Part shown: positions 33,735 through 41,252 of the stretch, piece by piece
Layout: every line of letters starts with the position of its first letter
Position numbering within the stretch: position 1 is the first letter of the stretch
Origin: an uncultured Bacteroidota bacterium
Lineage (GTDB): Bacteria; Bacteroidota; Bacteroidia; Flavobacteriales_D; Sanyastnellaceae
Assembly (NCBI GenBank): GCA_903932685.1
Contig: CAIZGX010000054.1
Location: 1 to 45,570 of the forward strand
Reading direction: 5' to 3'
DNA: 45,570 nt
Made by a program: the position numbers and the translations under genes
Notes under the pieces: generated by a model
The model's input: only the letters and a program-made list of their open reading frames with translations
What the model was told of the DNA's origin: nothing
The model's database searches: none

Positions 33735-34357
33735 CCCTTTGTTTGTCTCTTGGCTTTGACATACACAACTTCTTTTTCACGAACCACATCAATGGCAGCC
33801 GTTGGTTTCAACTGGCCTTCTTCAATTAAATCGACTTTCCGATTCAACAATTCTTCAAGATCGTGCTGCATTCTAAGAATGTCGAACATGGATATTTTCT
33901 TCTTCGCCACGAACTGAATCAAAAGATCAATATCGCTTTTCGCTGTTTCTTCCTTCCTTACAAATGATCCAAACAAACTCACTTCTTGAACAACATCAAG
34001 CTCTGCGAAATAAGCCTGAACCGTCTTTTTAATATGCTCTTTTTCTGAATCGTGTTTGGTTTTATAAACCACTTGCTTTTCCAACAATTTCAGAATAGAC
34101 AACGCATCGTCTTCGTGTTCCAATTGCTTGTATAGCTTTTCAGCCAGGAATACCTTGTGAAGCTCCTGAATATCTTTCTTATAAAGTTTCGCCAATTGCG
34201 TCAGCACATCCTGCGTTACCGGACGCTTTCCGTTTTCCATCTTACTCAGTATCGCCTGGTCAATTTCCAAATAAGCCGCTACCTCGCGTAAGGTTTTACC
34301 ATTCTCTTTTCGAAGGTCTTGCAAATACTTGCTAATATCTAATTTTGACAATTTCAT
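33731..34357 (-). CDS. Xre-type HTH fused to a minimal nucleotidyltransferase (MNT) domain
   Basis: About 208 residues from the ATG at 34355-34357 (the frame reaches a TTG at 34366). Residues 1-65 are a helix-turn-helix (TLREVAAYLEIDQAILSKME). A linker helix follows to about 110. Residues 115-205 are an MNT domain with SLFGSFVRKEETAKSDIDLL, carrying the GSF and SDIDL metal-binding motif. MNT proteins act as antitoxins to HEPN RNases or as AMP-transferring antitoxins. The fused HTH implies autoregulation, and a matching palindrome sits on its promoter. No HEPN gene lies beside it. Confidence 0.88.
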   Translation of the reverse strand: MKLSKLDISKYLQDLRKENGKTLREVAAYLEIDQAILSKMENGKRPVTQDVLTQLAKLYKKDIQELHKVFLAEKLYKQLEHEDDALSILKLLEKQVVYKTKHDSEKEHIKKTVQAYFAELDVVQEVSLFGSFVRKEETAKSDIDLLIQFVAKKKISMFDILRMQHDLEELLNRKVDLIEEGQLKPTAAIDVVREKEVVYVKAKRQTKG

Positions 34358-34358
34358 T

Positions 34359-34377
34359 CTTGACAAAGATAGTCAAG
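34359..34377 (-). promoter_or_regulatory. Palindromic operator on the Xre-MNT promoter
   Basis: CTTGAC (34359-34364) and GTCAAG (34372-34377) are perfect inverted repeats around 7 bases. The centre contains the consensus -7 box TATCTTTG (minus strand, 34364-34371). Binding of a dimeric HTH protein here would block the promoter. The start codon ATG lies 1 base downstream of the palindrome. Confidence 0.7.
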
Positions 34378-34378
34378 G

Positions 34379-34667
34379 AACTACGTTATTCCTACTTCGT
34401 AATTGGAAAACCGTTGGTTTTATTCCTACTGCGTAATTCCTATTTCATAATTTGAACGGTGTTATTGGAAGCACTTCATCCGAGCTCGCTCTGCGAGCGG
34501 CATCCGAAATGCCCCCAGTGAAGCTGGGGGATAACGTTCAAGCTCACAAATTGCAACCTTGAAATTGGATGTCGCAAATTGCGACTTCATTCTTGAAACA
34601 GGGCTCTAAAATGGATGGACTGGTGTCTCAAATACTCACTCATCTTCAAGATTAGAAAGTCGAAGAC
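34379..34667. repeat. Mini-hairpin array E (TAC...GTA hairpins, then larger stems)
   Basis: AAC-tac-GTT (34379), TAC-ttc-GTA (34393), AAAACC-gtt-GGTTTT (34407), TAC-tgc-GTA (34427), TAT-ttc-ATA (34441) and AAC-ggt-GTT (34455), separated by ATTCC or ATTGG or a near match. Then GAAG/CTTC (34468-34477), GCTCGC-tct-GCGAGC (34484-34498), CCCCCAG/CTGGGGG (34512-34530), GTCGCA-aat-TGCGAC (34571-34585), ATCT-tca-AGAT (34642-34652) and GTC-gaa-GAC (34659-34667). It ends 14 nt 3' of the L,D-transpeptidase gene and accounts for the gene-free gap 34367-34681. Confidence 0.85.
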
Positions 34668-34681
34668 ATTCATTTAGACTT

Positions 34682-35302
34682 TCAATAATAAATCTCGAGA
34701 ATAATGCTCTTTTCAGAATTGTCCAAGATATTTTCTATTCGTTCAAAGAATTTCTCATGAACCATTGGACAACCGAGACTATTACAGATTGCATCCTCTT
34801 GCTCTTCGTATGGGACTTTCGAATATTTATGAAGAACAACATTTCTTTCGAATGCATTGCTATTTGTTGTGTCAAGGCCATATAGCTTATAGGCTTTACC
34901 GAATCGTCCGTTATAACTTGCGCCAATGCAATATTTGCCTAAAGATGTGCTTAATGAGTTATTGGCGTTACTGAATTTTAGTTCGCCTACAATTCCTGTT
35001 TCAGAGCCTGATCCATGTGCTACCAGGCCTTGATCAATCACTTCGTTTTTCTTTAAATCATAAATGAAAAATCTGTTTTTACCAGAGTGTATCTTCATAT
35101 CAATAAAGAATGCAATTGCATCGTTGTATTTCGGGTTTTTAGAGATAAACAATTGAACTTCTTTTACATGAGTGGCGAGTTTATCCTCAGTTGAATGGTC
35201 AAGCGTAATAACTTCTTTGGGTAAACTACTTTCAGAATTATAGATAGAGTAAATGCCACAAGCAGCAATGAGCAGAATTATTACTACCAGGAATTTTTTC
35301 AT
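34682..35302 (-). CDS. Exported murein L,D-transpeptidase catalytic-domain family protein
   Basis: A 206-residue protein with an N-terminal leader (FLVVIILLIAACGIYS), possibly a lipoprotein (LIAAC). The YkuD_2-type core contains LGKYCIGASYNGRFGKAYKL near residue 121, VVLHKYS near 155 and the catalytic-Cys segment ICNSLGCPMV near 172. These match the family in which Cys attacks a peptide stem, so cross-linking or trimming of cell-wall peptides is likely. It is coupled to the lipoprotein gene upstream by an ATGA overlap. Array E lies at its 3' side. Confidence 0.82.
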   Translation of the reverse strand: MKKFLVVIILLIAACGIYSIYNSESSLPKEVITLDHSTEDKLATHVKEVQLFISKNPKYNDAIAFFIDMKIHSGKNRFFIYDLKKNEVIDQGLVAHGSGSETGIVGELKFSNANNSLSTSLGKYCIGASYNGRFGKAYKLYGLDTTNSNAFERNVVLHKYSKVPYEEQEDAICNSLGCPMVHEKFFERIENILDNSEKSIILEIYY

Positions 35303-35781
35303 TTTGTTCTATTCAAATCTAAAACATCAATATTATATGGTCCTTGTCCAAGTAGAACATCGAGCTCTTTTATCTCTGATAATTTGAAAGAAACATTCTC
35401 GATTCTCAGCACATTAAAGCCTACATAACTTATAATAATATCATAGGTACTAGGTCGTAGGTATTTCTGATACTTCCCTTGAACATCGGATGAGACTAAA
35501 ATAGTATCTCGATTTTCTAAATCAATAAATTCGATTGCGGTGGCAATGAGTGTATCAATGATTATTTTGGAGCCAAGATGTGCTTTCCCGAAAGTTATTC
35601 CTTGAATGAATGCTAATGTTGTATCAGAAAACCCGACTGTATGGAATGATACTATTTTGCTTGGAATCGAAGTCATGCTATCAGAGGCGCTATTGCCAGA
35701 AGTGTTGACGGACCTTCTTCCGCAGCCAACAAGCACTAATCCTAATATCAAGGAGATTAATATTGTTGAGCTTGGTTTCAT
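35299..35781 (-). CDS. Lipoprotein with carboxypeptidase-regulatory-like domain
   Basis: A 160-residue protein with lipobox LVGC near residue 20. The mature part, after a Ser-rich linker, has a single beta-sandwich-like domain (TLIATAIEFIDLENRDTIL, then YDIIISYVGFNVLRIENVSF), as in CarboxypepD_reg-like modules. No enzyme motif is seen. The ATGA overlap with the L,D-transpeptidase gene suggests the two act together at the cell envelope (inference). The gene-free gap 35782-36120 upstream holds array F and a pyrimidine-rich direct repeat. Confidence 0.72.
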   Translation of the reverse strand: MKPSSTILISLILGLVLVGCGRRSVNTSGNSASDSMTSIPSKIVSFHTVGFSDTTLAFIQGITFGKAHLGSKIIIDTLIATAIEFIDLENRDTILVSSDVQGKYQKYLRPSTYDIIISYVGFNVLRIENVSFKLSEIKELDVLLGQGPYNIDVLDLNRTK

Positions 35782-35896
35782 TTTATTCGAATGTTGATTT
35801 TTTTCTAATCATTTAAAAGTAATCAAAGACTCCTTTCGTCTACCCCAAATCCCCTCAAATTTTTCCTTTCTAAAAACCATGGAACTTCGTAATTGA

Positions 35897-36108
35897 AACT
35901 ACGTTATTCCTACTTCGTAATTGGAAATCCTTCGGATTTATTCCTACTTCGTAATTCCTATTTCATAATTTGAAAGGTGTTATTAGAAAAACAGTCGAAG
36001 ACATTCGCGAAGCATTCGCCCAGCGGGCATTCGTCTGAAAGACATTCTTCCCTTCTCTTACCTTTTCTTCCCCTCTCTTACCTTTAGATAGGCATTCGTA
36101 TGAAGTAC
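35897..36108. repeat. Mini-hairpin array F (TAC...GTA block plus ATTC block)
   Basis: First block, ATTCC/ATTGG spacers: AAC-tac-GTT (35897), TAC-ttc-GTA (35911), AAATCC-ttc-GGATTT (35925), TAC-ttc-GTA (35945), TAT-ttc-ATA (35959). Second block, ATTC spacers: GTC-gaa-GAC (35994), GC-gaa-GC (36007), GCCC-agc-GGGC (36018), GTCT-gaa-AGAC (36033), and GTAT-gaa-GTAC with one T-G pair (36098-36108). A pyrimidine direct repeat (36046-36085) interrupts the second block. The first block is nearly identical to the start of array E. The array ends 12 nt 3' of the serine hydrolase gene. Confidence 0.88.
36046..36085. repeat. 20-nt pyrimidine-rich direct repeat
   Basis: Positions 36046-36065 and 36066-36085 are tandem copies with one mismatch, composed almost only of C and T and each ending TTACCTTT. 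The repeat splits array F between its fourth and fifth ATTC-type hairpins. Confidence 0.75.
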
Positions 36109-36120
36109 ATTCTTCATTTT

Positions 36121-37401
36121 CTATCGAACAAAAACTTTTTTCACAACGATTTCATGTCCGTTGGAACACTTGACAAAGTATACTCCCTTTGCCCATAGCG
36201 ATGTTGAAACGTCAGCCGTTTCTTTGGAGGAAAATGTCTCAATACGTTTTCCTTCTGCACCAAGTATTTCACACACAAACGCCTTCCCAGGCCAGTTAAT
36301 TCGAACCGAAGTAGCAGTCTGATTCAACCAGAAATTTTCATCAGATTCTTCAGCAACCGGCGTGCACATGACGTAATTCAACTTCTCCCAAATCTGATCG
36401 TTCAATAAAAACGGAACCAAAGAATTGTCGGGCGCATTGCCCATGCGAATGAACACCAATCCCTCACTCGGACTCACATTCAAGAACTGCCCATCTCTGC
36501 CTATTGCGGCGTATACATCTGAAGGTGCATTTGGAAACATCATCCCCGGTATTACTATTTGTGCTTGAGGAATCATATATGAGCTTTGTCCATTCAACCA
36601 CCACAAATACCCGTAGGAGTTGTTCAGGTTCTGAGAGGGCGAGATCATTTCCTGATAATAATTCGCATCGGTCATCAACTGATTCCCATTCCAATTACCG
36701 CCGTTCTGCATTAAGATTCCAAAACGAGCCATGCTTCGTGCAGTGCTCAAATACACATTGTTGTAACCACTCTGGAAAAAGAACCCGTCCATTCCAGTCG
36801 GTTGTTTCAAGGCTGAAAAGACAAGTCCGTTCAACGTTTGTCCAGTCGCTCCTTCCAACACACCATCGAGCAACGTATACGGACCATTGTGATACGCCCA
36901 GCGCGTGCCCGCGGGAGCCAGATATTGCAGGCATGAAGGGAGTGTACAATATTCATCTGCCACTCCATCATCTAACCCCGATGTCATGGTTAATTGGTTT
37001 CGAACGGTAATGTTATTTTCTTGAGCGGCAGTGCAACTGGTCCATCCAGTTCCCAAATAACTTGAACTTAAATCATTAATCGAAAGCTGTCCGTTTTGTT
37101 GCGCAATTCCAACCAGATAGGAGGTAAGTGTCTTCCCCGCAGAAGCCCAATACCACAGGCTATCCTGCGTGAATGTCCCGAAGTAATTCTCAATGACAAT
37201 CTTGCCATTCTTCAGCACAATAAATGCTTTCGTGTTGTTGCTTTCCAGAAAGGTTAACAACTCAGGTATCTGATCTTCACACCACCCCAATTCCGCTGGA
37301 GTAATAGTGGCCCATGTGTTACCTGTGTTAGGAGGAAAATATATTTGCGCTTTGGCAACAAGATTCGTGAGAATCAAAAGAAGAAGTAAAGTGTATTTCA
37401 T
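36121..37401 (-). CDS. Secreted serine hydrolase (class C beta-lactamase fold) with T9SS sorting domain
   Basis: About 426 residues from the ATG at 37399-37401, which yields signal peptide MKYTLLLLLILTNLVAKAQ (the frame also reaches a GTG at 37422). The catalytic SxxK is SAGK in WYWASAGKTLTSYLVG near residue 83, and YxN is YHN near 172. This is the class C/penicillin-binding-like fold used by esterases, peptidases and beta-lactamases. The last 80 residues carry a T9SS-type sorting sequence (SVRINWPGKAFVCEIL, then KGVYFVKCSNGHEIVVKK). Substrate unknown. Arrays flank it on both sides (G 5', F 3'). Confidence 0.87.
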   Translation of the reverse strand: MKYTLLLLLILTNLVAKAQIYFPPNTGNTWATITPAELGWCEDQIPELLTFLESNNTKAFIVLKNGKIVIENYFGTFTQDSLWYWASAGKTLTSYLVGIAQQNGQLSINDLSSSYLGTGWTSCTAAQENNITVRNQLTMTSGLDDGVADEYCTLPSCLQYLAPAGTRWAYHNGPYTLLDGVLEGATGQTLNGLVFSALKQPTGMDGFFFQSGYNNVYLSTARSMARFGILMQNGGNWNGNQLMTDANYYQEMISPSQNLNNSYGYLWWLNGQSSYMIPQAQIVIPGMMFPNAPSDVYAAIGRDGQFLNVSPSEGLVFIRMGNAPDNSLVPFLLNDQIWEKLNYVMCTPVAEESDENFWLNQTATSVRINWPGKAFVCEILGAEGKRIETFSSKETADVSTSLWAKGVYFVKCSNGHEIVVKKVFVR

Positions 37402-37466
37402 GTTCGTTTGAAAATATTTCACTTAAATGGTTTAACGAATATACGATTCAAACCAACTGAATTTTC

Positions 37467-37567
37467 GCAACATTCTTGCCATCGTCCTCAGGACATTCGT
37501 CATCGACCCTCGTTGCTTGCAACCCTCGTCCATAGGACCCTCGCAACGCCTGTTGCCCTCGCGAAGC
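37467..37567. repeat. Mini-hairpin array G (CCTC spacers)
   Basis: Seven hairpins with spacers of exactly 4 nt (CATC, ATTC, then CCTC four times): GCAA-cattc-TTGC (37467), GTCC-tca-GGAC (37484), GTC-atc-GAC (37499), GTTGC-tt-GCAAC (37512), GTCC-ata-GGAC (37528), GCAAC-gcct-GTTGC (37543), GC-gaa-GC (37561-37567). All start with G and end with C. On the minus strand CCTC reads GAGG. It begins 6 nt 3' of the small membrane-protein gene. Confidence 0.9.
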
Positions 37568-37573
37568 AATTAG

Positions 37574-37684
37574 CTAAATAGCAGCCCAAAGAAAAAGGCC
37601 AAGCCAAAACAAACCTTTAATCAGAAAAAACAAAAAGCCAATCCAGCCAACTCGTTTAAGCCAATGTTTGAATTTTTGTTTCAT
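37574..37684 (-). CDS. Small single-pass membrane protein (36 residues)
   Basis: An ATG at 37682-37684 opens a 36-codon frame ending TAG at 37574. The first 12 residues are basic (MKQKFKHWLKRV). The next 22 are strongly hydrophobic (WIGFLFFLIKGLFWLGLFL), giving one membrane helix with its N-terminus likely inside. It lies just after the rpoD terminator. A -7-like TACCTTCG (37689-37696) sits four bases before the ATG. The positive-inside charge pattern and its own promoter support a real gene, but homology is untested. Confidence 0.55.
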   Translation of the reverse strand: MKQKFKHWLKRVGWIGFLFFLIKGLFWLGLFLWAAI

Positions 37685-37694
37685 AAAACGAAGG

Positions 37695-37725
37695 TAAAAA
37701 AGAAAGGCTCCTTTCGGAGCCTTTC
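37695..37725 (-). terminator. rpoD terminator
   Basis: On the minus strand GAAAGGCTCC (37725-37716) pairs with GGAGCCTTTC (37711-37702), loop of 4 nt, followed by a T-run to about 37697. It ends 6 bases after the rpoD stop and leaves 11-17 bases before the small membrane-protein gene. Confidence 0.92.
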
Positions 37726-37730
37726 AGATA

Positions 37731-38600
37731 TTATCCTAAGTAAGATTTTAAGATCTTACTTCTGCTTGTGTGCTTTAAGCGTCGAATCGCTTTCTCTTTA
37801 ATCTGACGAACACGTTCACGTGTTAAATCGAAGCGCTCTCCGATTTCTTCCAACGTAAGTGGATGTTCACCATTCAAACCGAAATACAATCGAACCACGT
37901 CGCCCTCACGCGCTGTAAGCGTGCGAAGTGAGCGTTCAATCTCGCGACGCAAACTCTCATGCAATAAATCTGTATCCGGAGAAGGAGTGTCGTTCGTTTG
38001 CAATACATCGTACATCGTAGAGCTGCTGTCATCTCCGTCTTTCAAAGGAGCATCCATAGATACGTGACGTCCGCTGTTGCGCAACGATTGCTTCACTTCA
38101 TCCAAAGTCATTTCTAACACTTCAGCCAATTCAGCTGGAGTAGGAGGACGTTCGAATTCTTGTTCCAACTTAGCGAATGCCTTGTTGATTTTGTTAATCG
38201 AACCAATCTTATTCAAAGGAAGACGAACAATACGCGATTGCTCTGCCAACGCTTGAAGAATAGATTGACGAATCCACCATACAGCGTAAGAAATGAATTT
38301 AAATCCACGGGTTTCATCGAAACGCTGAGCCGCTTTAATCAAGCCAAGGTTTCCTTCGTTAATCAAATCGGGAAGAGATAAACCTTGGTTTTGATACTGT
38401 TTCGACACAGATACAACGAAACGCAAATTCGCTTTAGTCAATTTCTCCAAGGCAATCTGATCACCTTGTTTAATGCGACGAGCCAACTCAACTTCTTCTT
38501 CGGCAGTAATCAAATCCACACGACCAATCTCTTGCAAATACTTGTCAAGGGAAGCGGTCTCGCGGTTGGTTACCTGTTTTGTAATTTTTAACTGTCTCAT
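37731..38600 (-). CDS. rpoD: Primary RNA polymerase sigma factor RpoD (short Bacteroidota form)
   Basis: A sigma-70 factor of 289 residues. Region 1.2 begins with [15 protein letters not shown]. Region 2 has [21 protein letters not shown] and the promoter-melting/-10 segment [16 protein letters not shown]. Region 3 follows. Region 4 ends in an HTH ([29 protein letters not shown]). Region 1.1 and the non-conserved spacer of E. coli RpoD are absent, as is standard in this phylum. It reads the TTG/TAnnTTTG promoters seen here. It lies 55 bases after pnp and could be partly co-transcribed. Confidence 0.97.
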   Translation of the reverse strand: MRQLKITKQVTNRETASLDKYLQEIGRVDLITAEEEVELARRIKQGDQIALEKLTKANLRFVVSVSKQYQNQGLSLPDLINEGNLGLIKAAQRFDETRGFKFISYAVWWIRQSILQALAEQSRIVRLPLNKIGSINKINKAFAKLEQEFERPPTPAELAEVLEMTLDEVKQSLRNSGRHVSMDAPLKDGDDSSSTMYDVLQTNDTPSPDTDLLHESLRREIERSLRTLTAREGDVVRLYFGLNGEHPLTLEEIGERFDLTRERVRQIKEKAIRRLKHTSRSKILKSYLG

Positions 38601-38655
38601 GTTTGCTTAACGTTCGTTTAATTCACTGTTTCTATTATACGCAGAAAACAGGAAT

Positions 38656-40794
38656 TTAGTTTTGTTCTTCTGGCTTTGGAAGCAAAGCTTTTCTAGAAAG
38701 CTTCAATTTACCGGTCTTAGGATCTTTTCCTAAAACTTTAAATTTAACCAAATCGCCAACTTTCAATACCTCGTTAACATCGTCTACACGTCTCCATTCT
38801 AATTCACTGATGTGAATAAGGCCATCTTGACCTGGAATAATTTCAACGAATGCTCCGAACGGTTGAATGGTTTTAACTGGACCTTCATACGTAGCTCCAA
38901 TTTCAACTTGTGGAGGCCAAACAATAGACTTCACACGATTCACAGCAGCATCAAGGCTTGTCTTGTCCGCAGACGCAATTTCTACAAATCCTTTGTTGTC
39001 GCGCTCTTCGATAGAGATTGTTGCGCCAGTTGTTTTCTGAATTTCTTGAATTACTTTTCCTCCAGGACCAATTACTTTTCCGATTTCTTCGGTTGGAATT
39101 TCGAAGCTAATGATACGTGGTGCGTGAGGTTTGTAATCTTCGCGTGGTTCAGAAATGGTTTTCATCATTTCACCCAAGATGTGCAAACGACCTTGCTTGG
39201 CTTGATCCAAAGCGTCGGTTAACAATTGCATTGAAAGACCCTTGATCTTAATGTCCATTTGGCAAGCTGTAATTCCTTTCGAAGTTCCAGTTACTTTAAA
39301 GTCCATATCGCCCAAGTGATCCTCGTCTCCTAGGATATCTGATAAGATTGAATATTTTCCGTTTTCATCTGTGATCAATCCCATTGCAATTCCAGATACT
39401 GGAGAAGTAATAGGAACACCACCGTCCATTAACGCAAGTGTACCTGCGCAAACAGTAGCCATAGATGAAGACCCGTTCGACTCTAAAATGTCAGACACAA
39501 TTCGCATCGTGTAAGGACATTTTTCAGTTTCTGGAAGAACAGGCTTCAATGCACGAAGTGCAAGGTTACCGTGTCCAATTTCACGACGACCCGTTGAACG
39601 AATCGGACGTGCTTCACCTGTGCTGAATGGTGGGAAGTTGTAGTGCAACAAAAACTTATCGTTACGTGCATTTACAACACCGTCAACGAATTGCTCGTCG
39701 AGTTTAGTTCCCAAAGTAAGCGTGGTCAAAGATTGTGTTTCTCCACGAGTGAAGACACTTGATCCGTGAGCACCTGGCAAATAATCTACTTCACACCAGA
39801 TTGGACGAATGGTACGAGTATCGCGGCCATCCAAACGAATACCATCGTCTAGAATCATGCGACGCATAGCGTCTTTCAAACAATCGTGGGTATATTTCTT
39901 CAACAAGAAAGCATTTGCAGATTTCTCTTCCGCAGTGAATTGAGCGAAAAACTCTTCTTCAATTTGGTGAAACGCTGCGCTTCTTTCTTTCTTTCCGGAT
40001 GGAGTCTTTACCGCAACATAGAACTTGTTGTAACACTCGTCCCATACTTTCTTCTTCAACTCTTCGTCTTTTGGTTCGTGGTTGTATGAACGCTTTACAG
40101 TCGCTTTTTCAACCTTCGATGCCAATTCCAATTGAGCTTTTACTTGTGCTTGAATAGCAGTGTGAGCAATAGCAATGGCTTCAACCATAACTTCCTCAGA
40201 CACTTCTTTCATTTCACCTTCAACCATTACAATACTGTCTGCACTTCCTGCAATCATCATATCTAAATCGGCAAGTGCCAATTGAGAGCGAGTAGGGTTA
40301 ACAACGAATTCACCGTTGATGCGTGCAACACGAACTTCTGAAATTGGTCCGTTGAATGGAATATCTGAAACTGCAATTGCAGCAGATGCTGCAAGACCAG
40401 CTAAACTATCAGGCATGTGCTCTGTATCTGCAGAAATCAAAGACACCACAACTTGTGTATCACTGTGGAAATCTTCAGGGAACATAGGGCGCAAAGCGCG
40501 GTCGATCAAGCGAGAAACTAAAATCTCGTCGTCGTATGGACGTGCTTCACGTTTGAAATAACCACCCGGGAAACGACCCACAGCGGCATATTTTTCGCGG
40601 TACTCTACCGTTAGAGGAAGGAAGTCTAACCCTTCTTTTGCTTCTTCGTTGGCTACAACGGTTGCAAGGAGCATCGTATCTCCTTGACGAACGACTACAG
40701 AGCCATGTGCTTGCTTCGCTAACTTACCAGTTTCAATGGTAATTGGAGCAGAAGAACCCATGTCAATGGTCGTTGTGATTGCTTCGATTTTCAT
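38656..40794 (-). CDS. pnp: Polyribonucleotide nucleotidyltransferase (PNPase)
   Basis: A 712-residue 3'-to-5' phosphorolytic exoribonuclease. It has two RNase PH-like domains (about residues 5-230 and 320-545; [26 protein letters not shown] in the first region is split over conserved segments). A KH domain follows near 560 ([17 protein letters not shown]). A C-terminal S1 domain is near 630 ([21 protein letters not shown]). It follows rpsO, as in most bacteria. A terminator hairpin lies in the 85-base gap, so pnp is transcribed by read-through, its own promoter, or both. Confidence 0.97.
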   Translation of the reverse strand: MKIEAITTTIDMGSSAPITIETGKLAKQAHGSVVVRQGDTMLLATVVANEEAKEGLDFLPLTVEYREKYAAVGRFPGGYFKREARPYDDEILVSRLIDRALRPMFPEDFHSDTQVVVSLISADTEHMPDSLAGLAASAAIAVSDIPFNGPISEVRVARINGEFVVNPTRSQLALADLDMMIAGSADSIVMVEGEMKEVSEEVMVEAIAIAHTAIQAQVKAQLELASKVEKATVKRSYNHEPKDEELKKKVWDECYNKFYVAVKTPSGKKERSAAFHQIEEEFFAQFTAEEKSANAFLLKKYTHDCLKDAMRRMILDDGIRLDGRDTRTIRPIWCEVDYLPGAHGSSVFTRGETQSLTTLTLGTKLDEQFVDGVVNARNDKFLLHYNFPPFSTGEARPIRSTGRREIGHGNLALRALKPVLPETEKCPYTMRIVSDILESNGSSSMATVCAGTLALMDGGVPITSPVSGIAMGLITDENGKYSILSDILGDEDHLGDMDFKVTGTSKGITACQMDIKIKGLSMQLLTDALDQAKQGRLHILGEMMKTISEPREDYKPHAPRIISFEIPTEEIGKVIGPGGKVIQEIQKTTGATISIEERDNKGFVEIASADKTSLDAAVNRVKSIVWPPQVEIGATYEGPVKTIQPFGAFVEIIPGQDGLIHISELEWRRVDDVNEVLKVGDLVKFKVLGKDPKTGKLKLSRKALLPKPEEQN

Positions 40795-40821
40795 TCTTTT
40801 ATTTTCGGATATATAGTTCTA

Positions 40822-40860
40822 AGAAAAAACGCGAAAAGGCAATTGTTAGATTGCCTTTTC
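40822..40860 (-). terminator. rpsO terminator or rpsO-pnp attenuator
   Basis: On the minus strand GAAAAGGCAAT (40860-40850) pairs with ATTGCCTTTTC (40843-40833), loop of 6 nt. After GCG a run of six T follows (about 40829-40824). The T-run is offset from the stem by 3 bases, so termination may be incomplete and allow read-through into pnp. Confidence 0.8.
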
Positions 40861-40879
40861 TTTGATTTATGCCTGTATA

Positions 40880-41149
40880 TTACTTACGTAATTCAAGTTC
40901 TTTTACGATTGCACGGTAACGAGCGATGTCAACTTTTTGCAAATAATCCAATAAGCTTCTACGCTTACCAACCAATGCAATCAACGAACGTTGTGTGCCG
41001 TAATCTTTTTTATTCTTTTTCAAGTGCTCAGTTAAGTGAGCAATTCGGTAGGTGAACAAAGCAATTTGTCCTTCTGAACTACCTGTGTCTGTTGCAGATT
41101 TACCGTGTTTAGCGAAAATCTCTTGTTTTTTTTCTGTTGTAAGGTACAT
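40880..41149 (-). CDS. rpsO: 30S ribosomal protein S15
   Basis: Primary rRNA-binding protein of 89 residues, standard S15 length. Signatures include TGSSEGQIALFTYRIAHLTEH near residue 22 and the closing RRSLLDYLQKVDIARYRAIV. The gene order rpsO-pnp is conserved across bacteria. A near-perfect promoter lies upstream, with a leader of about 65 nt containing GGAGG near 41180-41186. Confidence 0.97.
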   Translation of the reverse strand: MYLTTEKKQEIFAKHGKSATDTGSSEGQIALFTYRIAHLTEHLKKNKKDYGTQRSLIALVGKRRSLLDYLQKVDIARYRAIVKELELRK

Positions 41150-41217
41150 GCCAATACTTTTTTAGTGATTATTATGTGAGCCTCCAAGTAAATGTTACTT
41201 TTCTTGAAAGTGGGGTG

Positions 41218-41249
41218 CAAAGATACGAAATTTCTTTTCGTGAATGCAA
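41218..41249 (-). promoter_or_regulatory. rpsO promoter (TTG-N21-TATCTTTG)
   Basis: On the minus strand TTG (41249-41247) and TATCTTTG (41225-41218) are 21 bases apart, an excellent match to the Bacteroidota housekeeping promoter. Expected transcript start is near 41211-41214. Confidence 0.85.
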
Positions 41250-41252
41250 GAT

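Noticed and set aside
31284-37567. Arrays as intrinsic terminators
   Set aside because: Stems are mostly 3-6 bp and no T-tracts follow, unlike the clear terminators elsewhere in the window.
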